A stretch of DNA of 35,723 nt, from positions 1-35,723 of the IMG/VR virus record IMGVR_UViG_3300005795_000024. One strand, written 5' to 3'. Below, piece by piece: positions 8,122-15,082 of the stretch. The position numbers were made by a program, and so were the translations under genes. The DNA is from a virus. Within the stretch, counting starts at the first letter, position 1. The number at the start of each line of letters is the position of its first letter. The notes beneath the pieces are model-generated. The model was given only the letters and a program-made list of their open reading frames with translations. It was not told the origin of the DNA and searched no databases.

Positions 8122-8495
8122 CGGTAGAACCCTTCAATCTTGTAATCGATCATCGTCATGAACCGCAGGCGTTGACGGATAACGGCCCCGAACGTCTTGT
8201 CCGCATGCAGCACCCACCACTCGCCGGCCAGCCGGCACATCACGCCGATGTGAAAAAGGTCACCACGCGACAGCAGAAGCACAGGGTGGCCTTCGACGGG
8301 TTCATCCACTCGTTGGGCAAAGTCGGCCTTCACGCGCGCGATCTGCGCTGCTTGCGCTCGCAGCGTCTCTTCGTGCGAGCCAGGAATGTCGGCGCTAATC
8401 CCGAGTGTCTCGCGCGCAACCAGTGCCGCAAGTGCTGCGCAGTCGCCGGTTTCTGCCACATAGGGAAGATTCAGGTATCTATCGGACCAATGCAT
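8109..8495 (-). CDS. NlpC/P60-like tail peptidase
   Basis: The 128-residue protein has the papain-like NlpC/P60 arrangement: C19 in ETGDCAALAALVARE, H82 in LFHIGVM, and a third polar position around H97 in VLHADK. Proteins of this kind in the lambda gpK position act at the tail tip, probably cutting peptidoglycan during DNA injection or assisting tip assembly. It lies between the DUF1833 gene (one-base TGATG overlap) and TipJ (13-base overlap), the conserved order of siphovirus tail tips. Confidence 0.85.
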   Translation of the reverse strand: MHWSDRYLNLPYVAETGDCAALAALVARETLGISADIPGSHEETLRAQAAQIARVKADFAQRVDEPVEGHPVLLLSRGDLFHIGVMCRLAGEWWVLHADKTFGAVIRQRLRFMTMIDYKIEGFYRWKS

Positions 8496-8971
8496 CAGAA
8501 AATCCCCGGAGTTGTTGTCGGGTCATACCGCACCGTGACTGCCGACTGCATAAGCGTATTCTTGAATCCCAATTCCCCAGACACCCGATAGTTGGTGATC
8601 GACAGGCCAGTCAAGTCCATCGTCATGTCGAACTCGAGGTTGGAAGGCGTTGAGCGCAGCACCATGATCAGCCGGCATTTCGCCCCAGCGCCACCCTGGC
8701 TGACCTCCAGCCACTGCGTCAGTTCGCGTCCAATGTTGTCGACCTCAAGCCGAGCACCTGAAACCTGACCTGCTTTGTCGTCAGGGATCGACCAATCGAA
8801 AGGACAGGCGTTGAACAAGTGCCCCTCGACCACGATATCCGCCGTGTCATTCACGAAACGCGCCGGGACTGCAAGGTCTCTATGCACTATCTCAACCAAT
8901 TCGATCAACGGCTCCTCGGCGCTGGTCGCGTTGATATTGCGTTTTGCCTGGGAGGAAAAATTGCGCGCCAT
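8495..8971 (-). CDS. DUF1833-family minor tail protein
   Basis: The 158-residue protein matches my memory of the DUF1833 family. It has an N-terminal EEPLIELVEIVH segment, an internal F.ACPFDWSIPDDK block that describes a beta-rich tail-tip domain, and a final NTLMQSAVTVRYDP. Family members lie between the tape-measure region and the NlpC/TipJ genes in siphoviruses and are considered minor tail or tip proteins, in the place of lambda gpL. It starts one base after the stop of the preceding tail gene. Confidence 0.85.
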   Translation of the reverse strand: MARNFSSQAKRNINATSAEEPLIELVEIVHRDLAVPARFVNDTADIVVEGHLFNACPFDWSIPDDKAGQVSGARLEVDNIGRELTQWLEVSQGGAGAKCRLIMVLRSTPSNLEFDMTMDLTGLSITNYRVSGELGFKNTLMQSAVTVRYDPTTTPGIF

Positions 8972-8972
8972 G

Positions 8973-9323
8973 TCAGCCTACTGTCTCGATTTGAGCGGAT
9001 GCCCGCCACACTCTCCCGGGACTGGACCACGAGATCTTCCCGGACACGAAGCGGGCCTGCTTCGTCACAGAGTCGAGCGGATCGACCCAGCCAAACCAAC
9101 CAGTTCCGCCATTCAGATCCGACCTCATCCACAAGTCGAAGGCGTTCTTCCGTGCCAAGGTTTCAACATGAACCGTCACGGTCCGCGTAACGATAGGCGT
9201 AGTCCACTGTGGCCGTTGCTTTGCGATACCGCCGTCCATGTCGGTACGCAGCACGCCGTAATCAGGCTCTTCGCTGAATCCCGCCAGCAGGATCTTTGCG
9301 TAGCTCGGAAATGTCGCCGCCAT
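8973..9323 (-). CDS. Minor tail protein (gpM-position)
   Basis: The 116-residue protein has a beta-rich pattern with many aromatic residues (GGTGWFGWVDPLDS, SWSSPGRVWRASAQIET). It lies directly between the tape-measure gene and the DUF1833 gene, the place of lambda gpM, and should be a structural component linking the tube to the tail tip. No catalytic motif is visible, and the assignment rests on position, size and the phage-tail style of the C-terminus. Confidence 0.75.
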   Translation of the reverse strand: MAATFPSYAKILLAGFSEEPDYGVLRTDMDGGIAKQRPQWTTPIVTRTVTVHVETLARKNAFDLWMRSDLNGGTGWFGWVDPLDSVTKQARFVSGKISWSSPGRVWRASAQIETVG

Positions 9324-9324
9324 C

Positions 9325-11604
9325 TCAGGCCCCCACTACACCACGAACCGCATCCGCCGAACGGCCGTTCTTCCGCATGTCCTCGACCACAATGCTGATC
9401 ACTTCTCCACGGATATCCACGCTTCGCTGCACGCCTGATATCCGTTGAGGCGTTCCGTTGTTGATGATCTCCACGCGCGCATTTCCGCCTGCCGCAGCCG
9501 GAACAGCACTCGTGGGGCCGACATAGCCGCCGTCGGCATAGCCGCGTAGCCGCGATAAAAAGCCCACCCCGAGACGGCGGGTCGAATCTGCGTCGAAAAC
9601 GTACTCTCCCTTGTGGACGACACCAGCGGGTTCAAGCCTACCTCCCGGCCCTGTGTAGCCCCCGTCATCGAAAAACATCAACCCATCTCCCGCTGCTCCT
9701 ATTTGCGAGGCCGTGGGTGCCGGACCAGATCCACCGCCACCACCAAACAACCCACTGATCGCGCTCCCAATCAAGCCGCCCACCTTCCCCGATCTACCGA
9801 AATCGCCAAACAGAGCCTCGGCAAAGTTTGCGGACGCTGCGTTCGCCAACATCTTGGTGATCATTCTGGTGAAGTCCGAGCCGATGTTGTCAAAGTTGCC
9901 GCTGAGTGCACTTTCGAGCGTGGTGCCCATAGAGTCTTGAATGTTGTGAGCCGCCTGCACCGCAAATTCGGACATCCCGCTCGCGGTGTCGCCAAACTTT
10001 TCGTCCAGCCTGCCGATCGCATCTTGATACTCACCAGCGGTCAACACACCGTTTTGCAGACCCTCGGTCAGCAGCGTGAGCTGCGCCAGGTATTCGTTGC
10101 TCTTCGCGGCATCGGGGTACAGGTCATCGAGCAATTTCGCAAGCGAGCCTGCGCGCTTTTGCGACTCTTCATATGCCTTGGCTTGGTCATTGATAAAGTC
10201 CAGCGTCTGCGCTGATGCAAGCGCCTCGTCCTGCTGGGCCTGCGTCTTGAATTTCACCGACCCGACGCGAACCTGCTCAAGCAGCTTTTCGTATTCGGTT
10301 TCCTTTCCGATCAATGCAATGCGCTGATTCATTTGGTCAATCAGGCGCTGGCCCTGGTCCACCTTCTCCTTGGCACCCGACCCACTGCCAGACCCGCTGG
10401 AACCGCCACTCACTCTCAGGGCCGGAAGCGTCGGGATATCGCGACCCGTCTCGCCGGTGCCTTGGTAGGCAGCGAACACGTCCCTTTCCTGCGCATTCGC
10501 CTTCCGGTCCGAGAAATCGATGCGGTTCCGAAGCTGAAGCCGCTTCGCGGCGATGTCAATGCCCTGGTTCTGCTCTTGACCGGCCAGCACGCGTTTCTCA
10601 AACGCGTCCAGCTCCTCCAGCTCCTTGCGATACTTCGCCGCGTTCTCCGCATGGCTGTTGAACGGATTCATCAGCCCATAGGTCGCGAGCGCGTCGGTAA
10701 AGCTACCGGCGGCGCTCAGACCCGATGCAAAGTCACCGATCAAGGTCACCAGAGACCGCGATACATCCGCAAGCCAACCAACAAAGGTGGCAAAAGCCTG
10801 CTTGGCTTCAGGAGACCCGAGAGCATCCGTCAGGTCATTGATGCTCGTCGTCAAGCCGTTGACGCTCCCGTCGTCGCCGGTCATCAGGTCATCGATCTGG
10901 TTCTGCAGCGCCTTGAGAGCGCCGCCCAGGGTGTCGCGCGCGGCATCTGCCGCCCCGCCGTAGGATGACTCTAGGGAGCTCAGCACGATCGCCTGGGCCT
11001 CCGCCACCTTGCCGGCCTTTTCGAGCTGCTCGACCAGCTTCTTCTGGTCTTCCGTGAAACGGAACCCTTGCTTCGAAAGCGAGCTGAGCCCCTGACTGGG
11101 GACATCTAGGGCGCGGCCGACCGTTTCTGCTGCCTGCTCGACCTCGACGCCCATCCGAGCGGCCATGTCTATCGTGGCCTGGAGCGCCCGCGGAAACTCT
11201 TCGCCAACGACCCCCGTGTACGAAAGCAGACGCGTCTGGGCGCGATTGATGTCGCCTTCGCTAAATACGCCGGCAAGGGAGCCGGCCATTTGGTTCAGCT
11301 GCGTCTGGGTCCATCCCGCTGCCTCGCCCGTGGAACGGAGCACGGCCGCCAGTTGCGCCTGCTCGTCCTGCGAGTTGCGCGTTTCGGTGATGAACTTGGA
11401 GAAAATGCTCCCCAGGCCCACCCCAAAAAGCGCGCCGCTCAGGACCCCACCAATGCTCCTGGAGATCGCGTCTGCTGTCTCCTTGGCCTGGCGCTCCATG
11501 TCCTTGAACTGCTTCTGCGCCTTCTTGGTCGCCCGGTCCGTATCGGTTTCGAACGACCCAGTGCGCATGAGCAGGTCTACGACGATGCTCCCGGCTGTTG
11601 CCAT
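9325..11604 (-). CDS. Tape measure protein
   Basis: The 759-residue protein sets tail length and is threaded through the tail tube. Residues 15-50 are charged and helical (DTDRATKKAQKQFKDMERQ), followed by a glycine-rich hydrophobic patch (about 50-66). A long helical tail-tape domain runs to about 300, with coiled-coil and low-complexity segments (GGSSGSGSGSG) to about 560. The C-terminus carries the typical GGYTGPGGRLEPAGVVHKGE and YADGGYVG segments of lambda-type tape measures. At its very end lies EDMRKNGRSADAVRG, a motif that recurs in a small gene near 26100. It follows the G/GT chaperone genes, as expected. Confidence 0.95.
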   Translation of the reverse strand: MATAGSIVVDLLMRTGSFETDTDRATKKAQKQFKDMERQAKETADAISRSIGGVLSGALFGVGLGSIFSKFITETRNSQDEQAQLAAVLRSTGEAAGWTQTQLNQMAGSLAGVFSEGDINRAQTRLLSYTGVVGEEFPRALQATIDMAARMGVEVEQAAETVGRALDVPSQGLSSLSKQGFRFTEDQKKLVEQLEKAGKVAEAQAIVLSSLESSYGGAADAARDTLGGALKALQNQIDDLMTGDDGSVNGLTTSINDLTDALGSPEAKQAFATFVGWLADVSRSLVTLIGDFASGLSAAGSFTDALATYGLMNPFNSHAENAAKYRKELEELDAFEKRVLAGQEQNQGIDIAAKRLQLRNRIDFSDRKANAQERDVFAAYQGTGETGRDIPTLPALRVSGGSSGSGSGSGAKEKVDQGQRLIDQMNQRIALIGKETEYEKLLEQVRVGSVKFKTQAQQDEALASAQTLDFINDQAKAYEESQKRAGSLAKLLDDLYPDAAKSNEYLAQLTLLTEGLQNGVLTAGEYQDAIGRLDEKFGDTASGMSEFAVQAAHNIQDSMGTTLESALSGNFDNIGSDFTRMITKMLANAASANFAEALFGDFGRSGKVGGLIGSAISGLFGGGGGSGPAPTASQIGAAGDGLMFFDDGGYTGPGGRLEPAGVVHKGEYVFDADSTRRLGVGFLSRLRGYADGGYVGPTSAVPAAAGGNARVEIINNGTPQRISGVQRSVDIRGEVISIVVEDMRKNGRSADAVRGVVGA

Positions 11605-11605
11605 G

Positions 11606-11878
11606 TCAGGAATCCTTCAGTTTTCCAAGGCCAAAGGCCTTAAGCGTTGCTTCATCGGCGCTTTCTTCGGCCGTCTGGATCGGTCGGGTGAGGAATTCGA
11701 CGCCTGCCTTCAAGTCACCACCGAACGCCGCCGCGACCAGCGCCGCCGGCCGGTGGAACCTATGAAGGTCGTCGAACGGCTGTTGGACATAGAAATGCCT
11801 CCAGCGGTCAAACTCGGCTTGCTCCATGGCCAACTTGAGCTCGACTACGGTGCGACCACCCAATGCGAGCGCCAGCAC
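11606..11878 (-). CDS. T portion of tail assembly chaperone GT
   Basis: From an in-frame GTG at 11878 this reads 90 residues, but it is probably made mainly as the C-terminal part of a G-T fusion by -1 frameshifting at 11914-11921. After the shift the frame reads RLAVGEDEWLWHVLALALGG, a better N-terminus for the domain than the GTG start. The segments AEFDRWRHFY, PFDDLHRFHRPAALVAAAF match gpT-like tail chaperones, which bring the tape measure and tail tube protein together. It ends one base before the tape-measure start. No good ribosome binding site precedes the GTG. Confidence 0.85.
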   Translation of the reverse strand: MLALALGGRTVVELKLAMEQAEFDRWRHFYVQQPFDDLHRFHRPAALVAAAFGGDLKAGVEFLTRPIQTAEESADEATLKAFGLGKLKDS

Positions 11879-11907
11879 GTGCCATAGCCACTCGTCCTCG
11901 CCGACCG

Positions 11908-12240
11908 CTAGCCTTTTTTTTCAACGGATTCCGTAGGCGGCTCGTTGATCTCTCTGACCGCCGCATAGAACGCGGCCAATACCACCGGTTTGAGCCGACA
12001 TGCGCTGGGCACCGTCAGAACCGGCTCGCCCTCCTCATCGCAGAGGCTTGCCGCCACCAGGTGCGGGATAGCAGTCTCCCGCACTTCAGGACTGCGCGAA
12101 GCGGCCGCCACAAGGTGGGCAGAGTACGCGGCACCGGAGTACCGCCGGAAGTGGAAGTGACGCTCTTTGCCGTCCCCCAACTTCACTGCACGCCGGACCA
12201 CTGCGGGCGATACGAACAGGTCTTCATCCAGGTCGTCCAT
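11908..12240 (-). CDS. Tail assembly chaperone G
   Basis: The 110-residue protein occupies the position of lambda gpG between the major tail protein and gpT. It is acidic at the N-terminus (MDDLDEDLF) and ends TESVEKKG. The last codons before the stop are GAA AAA AAA GGC TAG, a run of eight A residues that forms a slippery heptamer. Most ribosomes should stop here and make G; a fraction should shift back one base and extend into the T frame, giving a fusion of about 211 residues. Both products are assembly factors absent from the finished tail in lambda. Confidence 0.85.
   Translation of the reverse strand: MDDLDEDLFVSPAVVRRAVKLGDGKERHFHFRRYSGAAYSAHLVAAASRSPEVRETAIPHLVAASLCDEEGEPVLTVPSACRLKPVVLAAFYAAVREINEPPTESVEKKG
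11914..11921 (-). other. Programmed -1 ribosomal frameshift site (G to GT)
   Basis: On the minus strand eight consecutive A residues lie in the G reading frame as GAA AAA AAA, which fits the X XXY YYZ slippery pattern (A AAA AAA), three bases before the G stop codon TAG. Slipping back by one base gives AGG CTA GCG and continues open into the gpT-like frame to 11606. The -1 frame has a TGA immediately upstream of the A run, so the shift can only happen at this site. The G/GT arrangement is conserved in lambda-like tails. Confidence 0.85.
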
Positions 12241-12242
12241 GG

Positions 12243-12719
12243 TTATGCCGCCTTGTAGAACGGACGCACCTTGCCGGAGCGTTGCAGGGTCATGGTGCCC
12301 TGGACGATGGCGTTGGTGGAAATATCGATATTCACGTCAGCAACGTAGGCATCGAAGATGAAGCCCGAACGCGTGGTCATGGGCAGGAAATCCCCGTTGG
12401 AATCGAATGTAGGAGCCGCATTGCCGTCCGAGAGACCTGCAAGCCATTGCTCAGTGGTACCGGCTTCCTTCAGATCGAACAGGAGTTGGTGGCTTGAGCT
12501 CCGCGGGTCATAGTTGAACAGCACCGAAACCTGGCCGGGGACGCCAAGGCCCGCGTCATACTGGCGGGCTTCAAGCTCGTCGAGATCGGTCGAGTCAATC
12601 TGCTCGCGCGGCCCGCCAAGACCTTGGATTCCCGTGGGGGCCTTCATTTTGAGCGCGGTTTGACCGCTCGACGTCCGGTTGCGAAGAAACAGATGGGTGC
12701 CTTGTGTCTTGATTCCCAT
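12243..12719 (-). CDS. Major tail (tube) protein
   Basis: The 158-residue protein begins MGIKTQGTHLFLRNRTS and contains conserved-looking tube-protein features: GIQGLGGPREQIDSTDLDE near residue 30-50, VSVLFNYDP, and a C-terminal GTMTLQRSGKVR. It forms the hexameric rings of the tail tube. The start at 12719 was chosen because GGAG lies six bases upstream; the longer open frame upstream is noncoding and includes a terminator-like hairpin. It is followed by the G/GT chaperones and tape measure, the normal tail order. Confidence 0.88.
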   Translation of the reverse strand: MGIKTQGTHLFLRNRTSSGQTALKMKAPTGIQGLGGPREQIDSTDLDELEARQYDAGLGVPGQVSVLFNYDPRSSSHQLLFDLKEAGTTEQWLAGLSDGNAAPTFDSNGDFLPMTTRSGFIFDAYVADVNIDISTNAIVQGTMTLQRSGKVRPFYKAA

Positions 12720-12730
12720 GGATAGCTCCA

Positions 12731-12754
12731 AAAAAAATGCCCGCATGCGCGGGC
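12731..12754 (-). terminator. Hairpin with T-tract before the major tail gene
   Basis: On the minus strand GCCCGC, loop GCAT and GCGGGC are followed by A and eight T residues, then the GGAG ribosome binding site of the major tail gene. It has the form of an intrinsic terminator, placed between the head-tail connector genes and the first tail gene. It could be bypassed by antitermination, or act as an mRNA 5'-end stabiliser for the abundant tube protein. Confidence 0.75.
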
Positions 12755-12774
12755 CTTCAGGTTGTAGGTGTCGG

Positions 12775-13134
12775 CTACTGCCGGCTGTGGATGAAATCGG
12801 CGCGAAGGCTAATCCGGAAAAGCTTGGTGCCCTGCTCTCGCGCCGCGAAAACCAGGGCATTCAATACGCCAGCGTCGTCCAAGGCGGCGCGTACTGCGCG
12901 CGCAAGTTCATTAGATTGCGCCTCGACGGTGGTGTAGATGTCGATCTGGACCTCGTCTCGGTCGTCCTCTGGCGCACCCGAGAGCTGGACATACGGGTCA
13001 TCGGCCACCGCCTGCCAGACCACGTAGGGCGGCGGCTGGTCCGCCGGGGCGATCCCACTACCCCAGATTCCGGACGCCCCAATGATCGCCAGGACAGCAG
13101 GCGTCGATAGCACTTCTTCAACAGGAGCGAACAT
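12775..13134 (-). CDS. Tail completion / terminator protein (DUF3168-like)
   Basis: The 119-residue protein has an alpha/beta pattern with PPYVVWQAVADDPYV in the middle and DRDEVQIDIYTT followed by a helix (NELARAVRAAL), the signature I associate with DUF3168/gpU-type tail completion proteins that cap the tail tube and join it to the head. The start at 13134 forms a TGATG junction with the preceding HK97 gp10-like gene, and the longer upstream open frame is discarded as shadow. Confidence 0.8.
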   Translation of the reverse strand: MFAPVEEVLSTPAVLAIIGASGIWGSGIAPADQPPPYVVWQAVADDPYVQLSGAPEDDRDEVQIDIYTTVEAQSNELARAVRAALDDAGVLNALVFAAREQGTKLFRISLRADFIHSRQ

Positions 13135-13634
13135 CAGCGCCCTCCTCCACTCTTCGCAATACGCTTTACCGTGCTGTCGATCCGCTTCAGCAGGTCCGTC
13201 CGGATCGTCTCGATCACCGCCGCCCCATGCCGCGCGACCGCCGGACGCAACCAGGGCGTGGCCTGTTGCTGGCTCGATCCCCATTCCAAGAGATGCGCGC
13301 TTTTTCGCACGGTGGGAACCTTGCCGTCTCCCTCCGGGTTGCGGCCTGGATACGCTTTGCGCTTCACCCTCACCAGGTAGCGCTCACCTTTTCCACTCGA
13401 GGGGGGCTTGCCGCGCGACGCGATCAGGTTCTTTTCAAGCAGCCCCGTGGATTGGCTCCCATCGCGCGAAATGACTTCGCGCAGGTTTGCCTCAGCCGCA
13501 TCCCGCAACTGGCGGGCTCCGCGCCGAAGAGCATTCTTTACCGGTCCACCCTTCTTCGATACGATTTCCGGCGGCAGCGCCTTCAACGTGGCGAGAACAT
13601 CGTCCAGGCCCTTAAGCTGCATCTCCATTTTCAT
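13134..13634 (-). CDS. HK97 gp10-like head-tail connector
   Basis: The 166-residue basic protein starts MKMEMQLKGLDDVLATLKALP and continues with a long helix (VKNALRRGARQLRDAAEANL), the typical opening of the HK97 gp10 family, which forms part of the neck. The C-terminal half contains ATPWLRPA, another family feature. The start at 13634 is preceded by GGGAG nine bases upstream. It overlaps the end of the small acidic gene upstream by 23 bases and the tail completion gene by one base. Confidence 0.85.
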   Translation of the reverse strand: MKMEMQLKGLDDVLATLKALPPEIVSKKGGPVKNALRRGARQLRDAAEANLREVISRDGSQSTGLLEKNLIASRGKPPSSGKGERYLVRVKRKAYPGRNPEGDGKVPTVRKSAHLLEWGSSQQQATPWLRPAVARHGAAVIETIRTDLLKRIDSTVKRIAKSGGGR

Positions 13635-13818
13635 CAAGGCTGCTCCCTGTCGATGACGGTGCCTCGACGAGGTCGCCGTCCAGATCCCGCACGGGTTCGG
13701 CATCGCCGTCTTCGTCCAGCGCCTGCACAAGCACCAAGAACTGCTTGGTAAGAGTGTCCACTTGCGACTGCAGGGCCGTGATCGCGGCCTCGATGCGGTT
13801 CAGCTGGTTTTGCTTCAA
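13612..13818 (-). CDS. Small coiled-coil/acidic protein, unknown function
   Basis: This 68-residue protein starts with TTG at 13818, preceded by a GAGGGG element. Residues 1-35 are predicted to form a coiled coil (RIEAAITALQSQVDTLTKQF) and the C-terminal half is strongly acidic (DEDGDAEPVRDLDGD). It sits tightly between the head closure and gp10-like genes, three bases after the former, which supports it as a real gene of the head-tail module. I do not recognise the family; a small scaffold or chaperone-like role is possible but unproven. Confidence 0.6.
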   Translation of the reverse strand: MKQNQLNRIEAAITALQSQVDTLTKQFLVLVQALDEDGDAEPVRDLDGDLVEAPSSTGSSLDENGDAA

Positions 13819-13821
13819 GAT

Positions 13822-14181
13822 TCAGACCCCTCTTCCTTTGTCGGCAACCGCCCTGAGGCGCCACTCCTGGCGCGCCGTTCGGTCGGTCTCGACGGATTCA
13901 ATACGATATGCACGGCCATTCCAAACGAGGCGGCACCGCCCCAGGCGCTCGTCGGAAATCGGAAACCAACGAATCGTCACCCGCGCAACGCCGGACTCCT
14001 GCGGCGCGCCAGAGGCGATCACCTCCCGACCAGGCCCCGTGAGCACTTCGGCCGGGACAGCGTCAAACACCGTGTTCGAATCAAGCGCGAGCGTCTGCCA
14101 AGTTTCAACCCGTCCATCGGGCCCCTTGACCGTGATCAGCTCCTCGATGGCTACACGATGGCGCAAGCGATAGGCCAGCAT
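13822..14181 (-). CDS. Phage head closure protein (head-tail adaptor)
   Basis: The 119-residue protein begins MLAYRLRHRVAIEELI and ends in a beta-rich domain with YRIESVETDRTARQEWRLRAVA, typical of the Phage_H_T_join family. These proteins stack below the portal and connector to close the filled head and accept the tail. Its ATG directly abuts the stop of the upstream connector gene, so translation is probably coupled. Confidence 0.88.
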   Translation of the reverse strand: MLAYRLRHRVAIEELITVKGPDGRVETWQTLALDSNTVFDAVPAEVLTGPGREVIASGAPQESGVARVTIRWFPISDERLGRCRLVWNGRAYRIESVETDRTARQEWRLRAVADKGRGV

Positions 14182-14505
14182 TCAGACCCCCATTCCAAGC
14201 CGGCGCGGGCTTAGCTTGACTTCGGCGGCAGCGCGCAACTTCGGCACGTCGTCGGGTGGCGCCTGATATACAGCCTGCATCAGGAGCATGACTCCCAGGA
14301 CGACATCCCCGGGAACCGCCGGCTCCGAGCTGGGCGGGCTATTGGAATCGCCCCCCGCATCCCAAGGACCTTGCAAGTCGGGACGGTTCATGTACCCCGC
14401 CGCCTCGGCTTCCGCGCCATCCAGCAGCACCTGCAACTTCACATCGTCAAAGCCGTGCGTGACGTCCAAGAGCGCCTTCGCAGTCTCAAGATCAATGACG
14501 CTCAT
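14182..14505 (-). CDS. Head-tail connector protein (gp6-like)
   Basis: The 107-residue, mainly helical protein begins MSVIDLETAKALLDVTH and contains DDVKLQVLLDGAEAEAAGYMNRP and a hydrophobic helix VVLGVMLLMQAVYQAP, the pattern of gp6-like connectors (phage_gp6 family) that bind under the portal. In this operon the methyltransferase gene is inserted just before it and overlaps its start by 14 bases, whereas in most HK97-like phages the connector follows the capsid gene more closely. Confidence 0.85.
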   Translation of the reverse strand: MSVIDLETAKALLDVTHGFDDVKLQVLLDGAEAEAAGYMNRPDLQGPWDAGGDSNSPPSSEPAVPGDVVLGVMLLMQAVYQAPPDDVPKLRAAAEVKLSPRRLGMGV

Positions 14506-15082
14506 AGGAGATCCAGGTGTTGTGGACGTGGACGATCTGCGCGCCGGCGGCGCACAGTTCGTTCAAGGTTTCGGTCACTTGCACTTCCTGCCGGCAGTTG
14601 TCGTCGTGAAAAACGATGATGCCGCCCGGCCGGACAAGGGCGCGCGCCAGTCGGTAATCGTTCATCACGCCTTCGCGCGAGTGATCCGCGTCTATGAAAA
14701 TTGCGTCCGCGCTCGGCAAGTCCGCAACGGCCAGGTCAAAGCTGCCTCGCTCGCGAAGCACCAACTCGAAGCAGGGATCGTCCTTCACAAGGGCCCCCGG
14801 ATGCCTCGGTACCTCATTGCGCTGCACGGGCATCAGCGTTCGATACCCGGGCAGGACGTCGACGCCGACGTACCGGCTTATCGTCGGCAGATTGCGCAAC
14901 ACCGCAGCCGGCGTCCGGCCGGCGTTGACGCCGAACTCGATCACCACCCTGGGCGACACAGACTCAAACAGGTGCAGGAGCACGGCCAGTTCGCCGGGAT
15001 TGAGGTACTCGACCGGTAGGCCGGCGACGTCATACTGCCGCGGCGAGAGCCGCTCGGACGGGCGAAGTCGTACAGTGCTCAT
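14492..15082 (-). CDS. Class I SAM-dependent methyltransferase
   Basis: The 196-residue protein has the Rossmann methyltransferase signature: motif I at about 46-55 (VVIEFGVNAGRT), an acidic second strand (YVGVDV, 71-76), AIFIDADHSREGVMNDY at 127-143 and GGIIVFHDDN at 153-162. This is the Methyltransf_24-type pattern, often found with sugar- or cell-surface-modifying enzymes rather than DNA methylases; no DNA methylase motif (DPPY/NPPF) is present. It overlaps the upstream glycosyltransferase-like gene by 53 bases and the downstream connector gene by 14, so it is firmly embedded in the late head operon. The substrate is unknown; a sugar or virion protein is a reasonable guess. Confidence 0.88.
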   Translation of the reverse strand: MSTVRLRPSERLSPRQYDVAGLPVEYLNPGELAVLLHLFESVSPRVVIEFGVNAGRTPAAVLRNLPTISRYVGVDVLPGYRTLMPVQRNEVPRHPGALVKDDPCFELVLRERGSFDLAVADLPSADAIFIDADHSREGVMNDYRLARALVRPGGIIVFHDDNCRQEVQVTETLNELCAAGAQIVHVHNTWISYERH

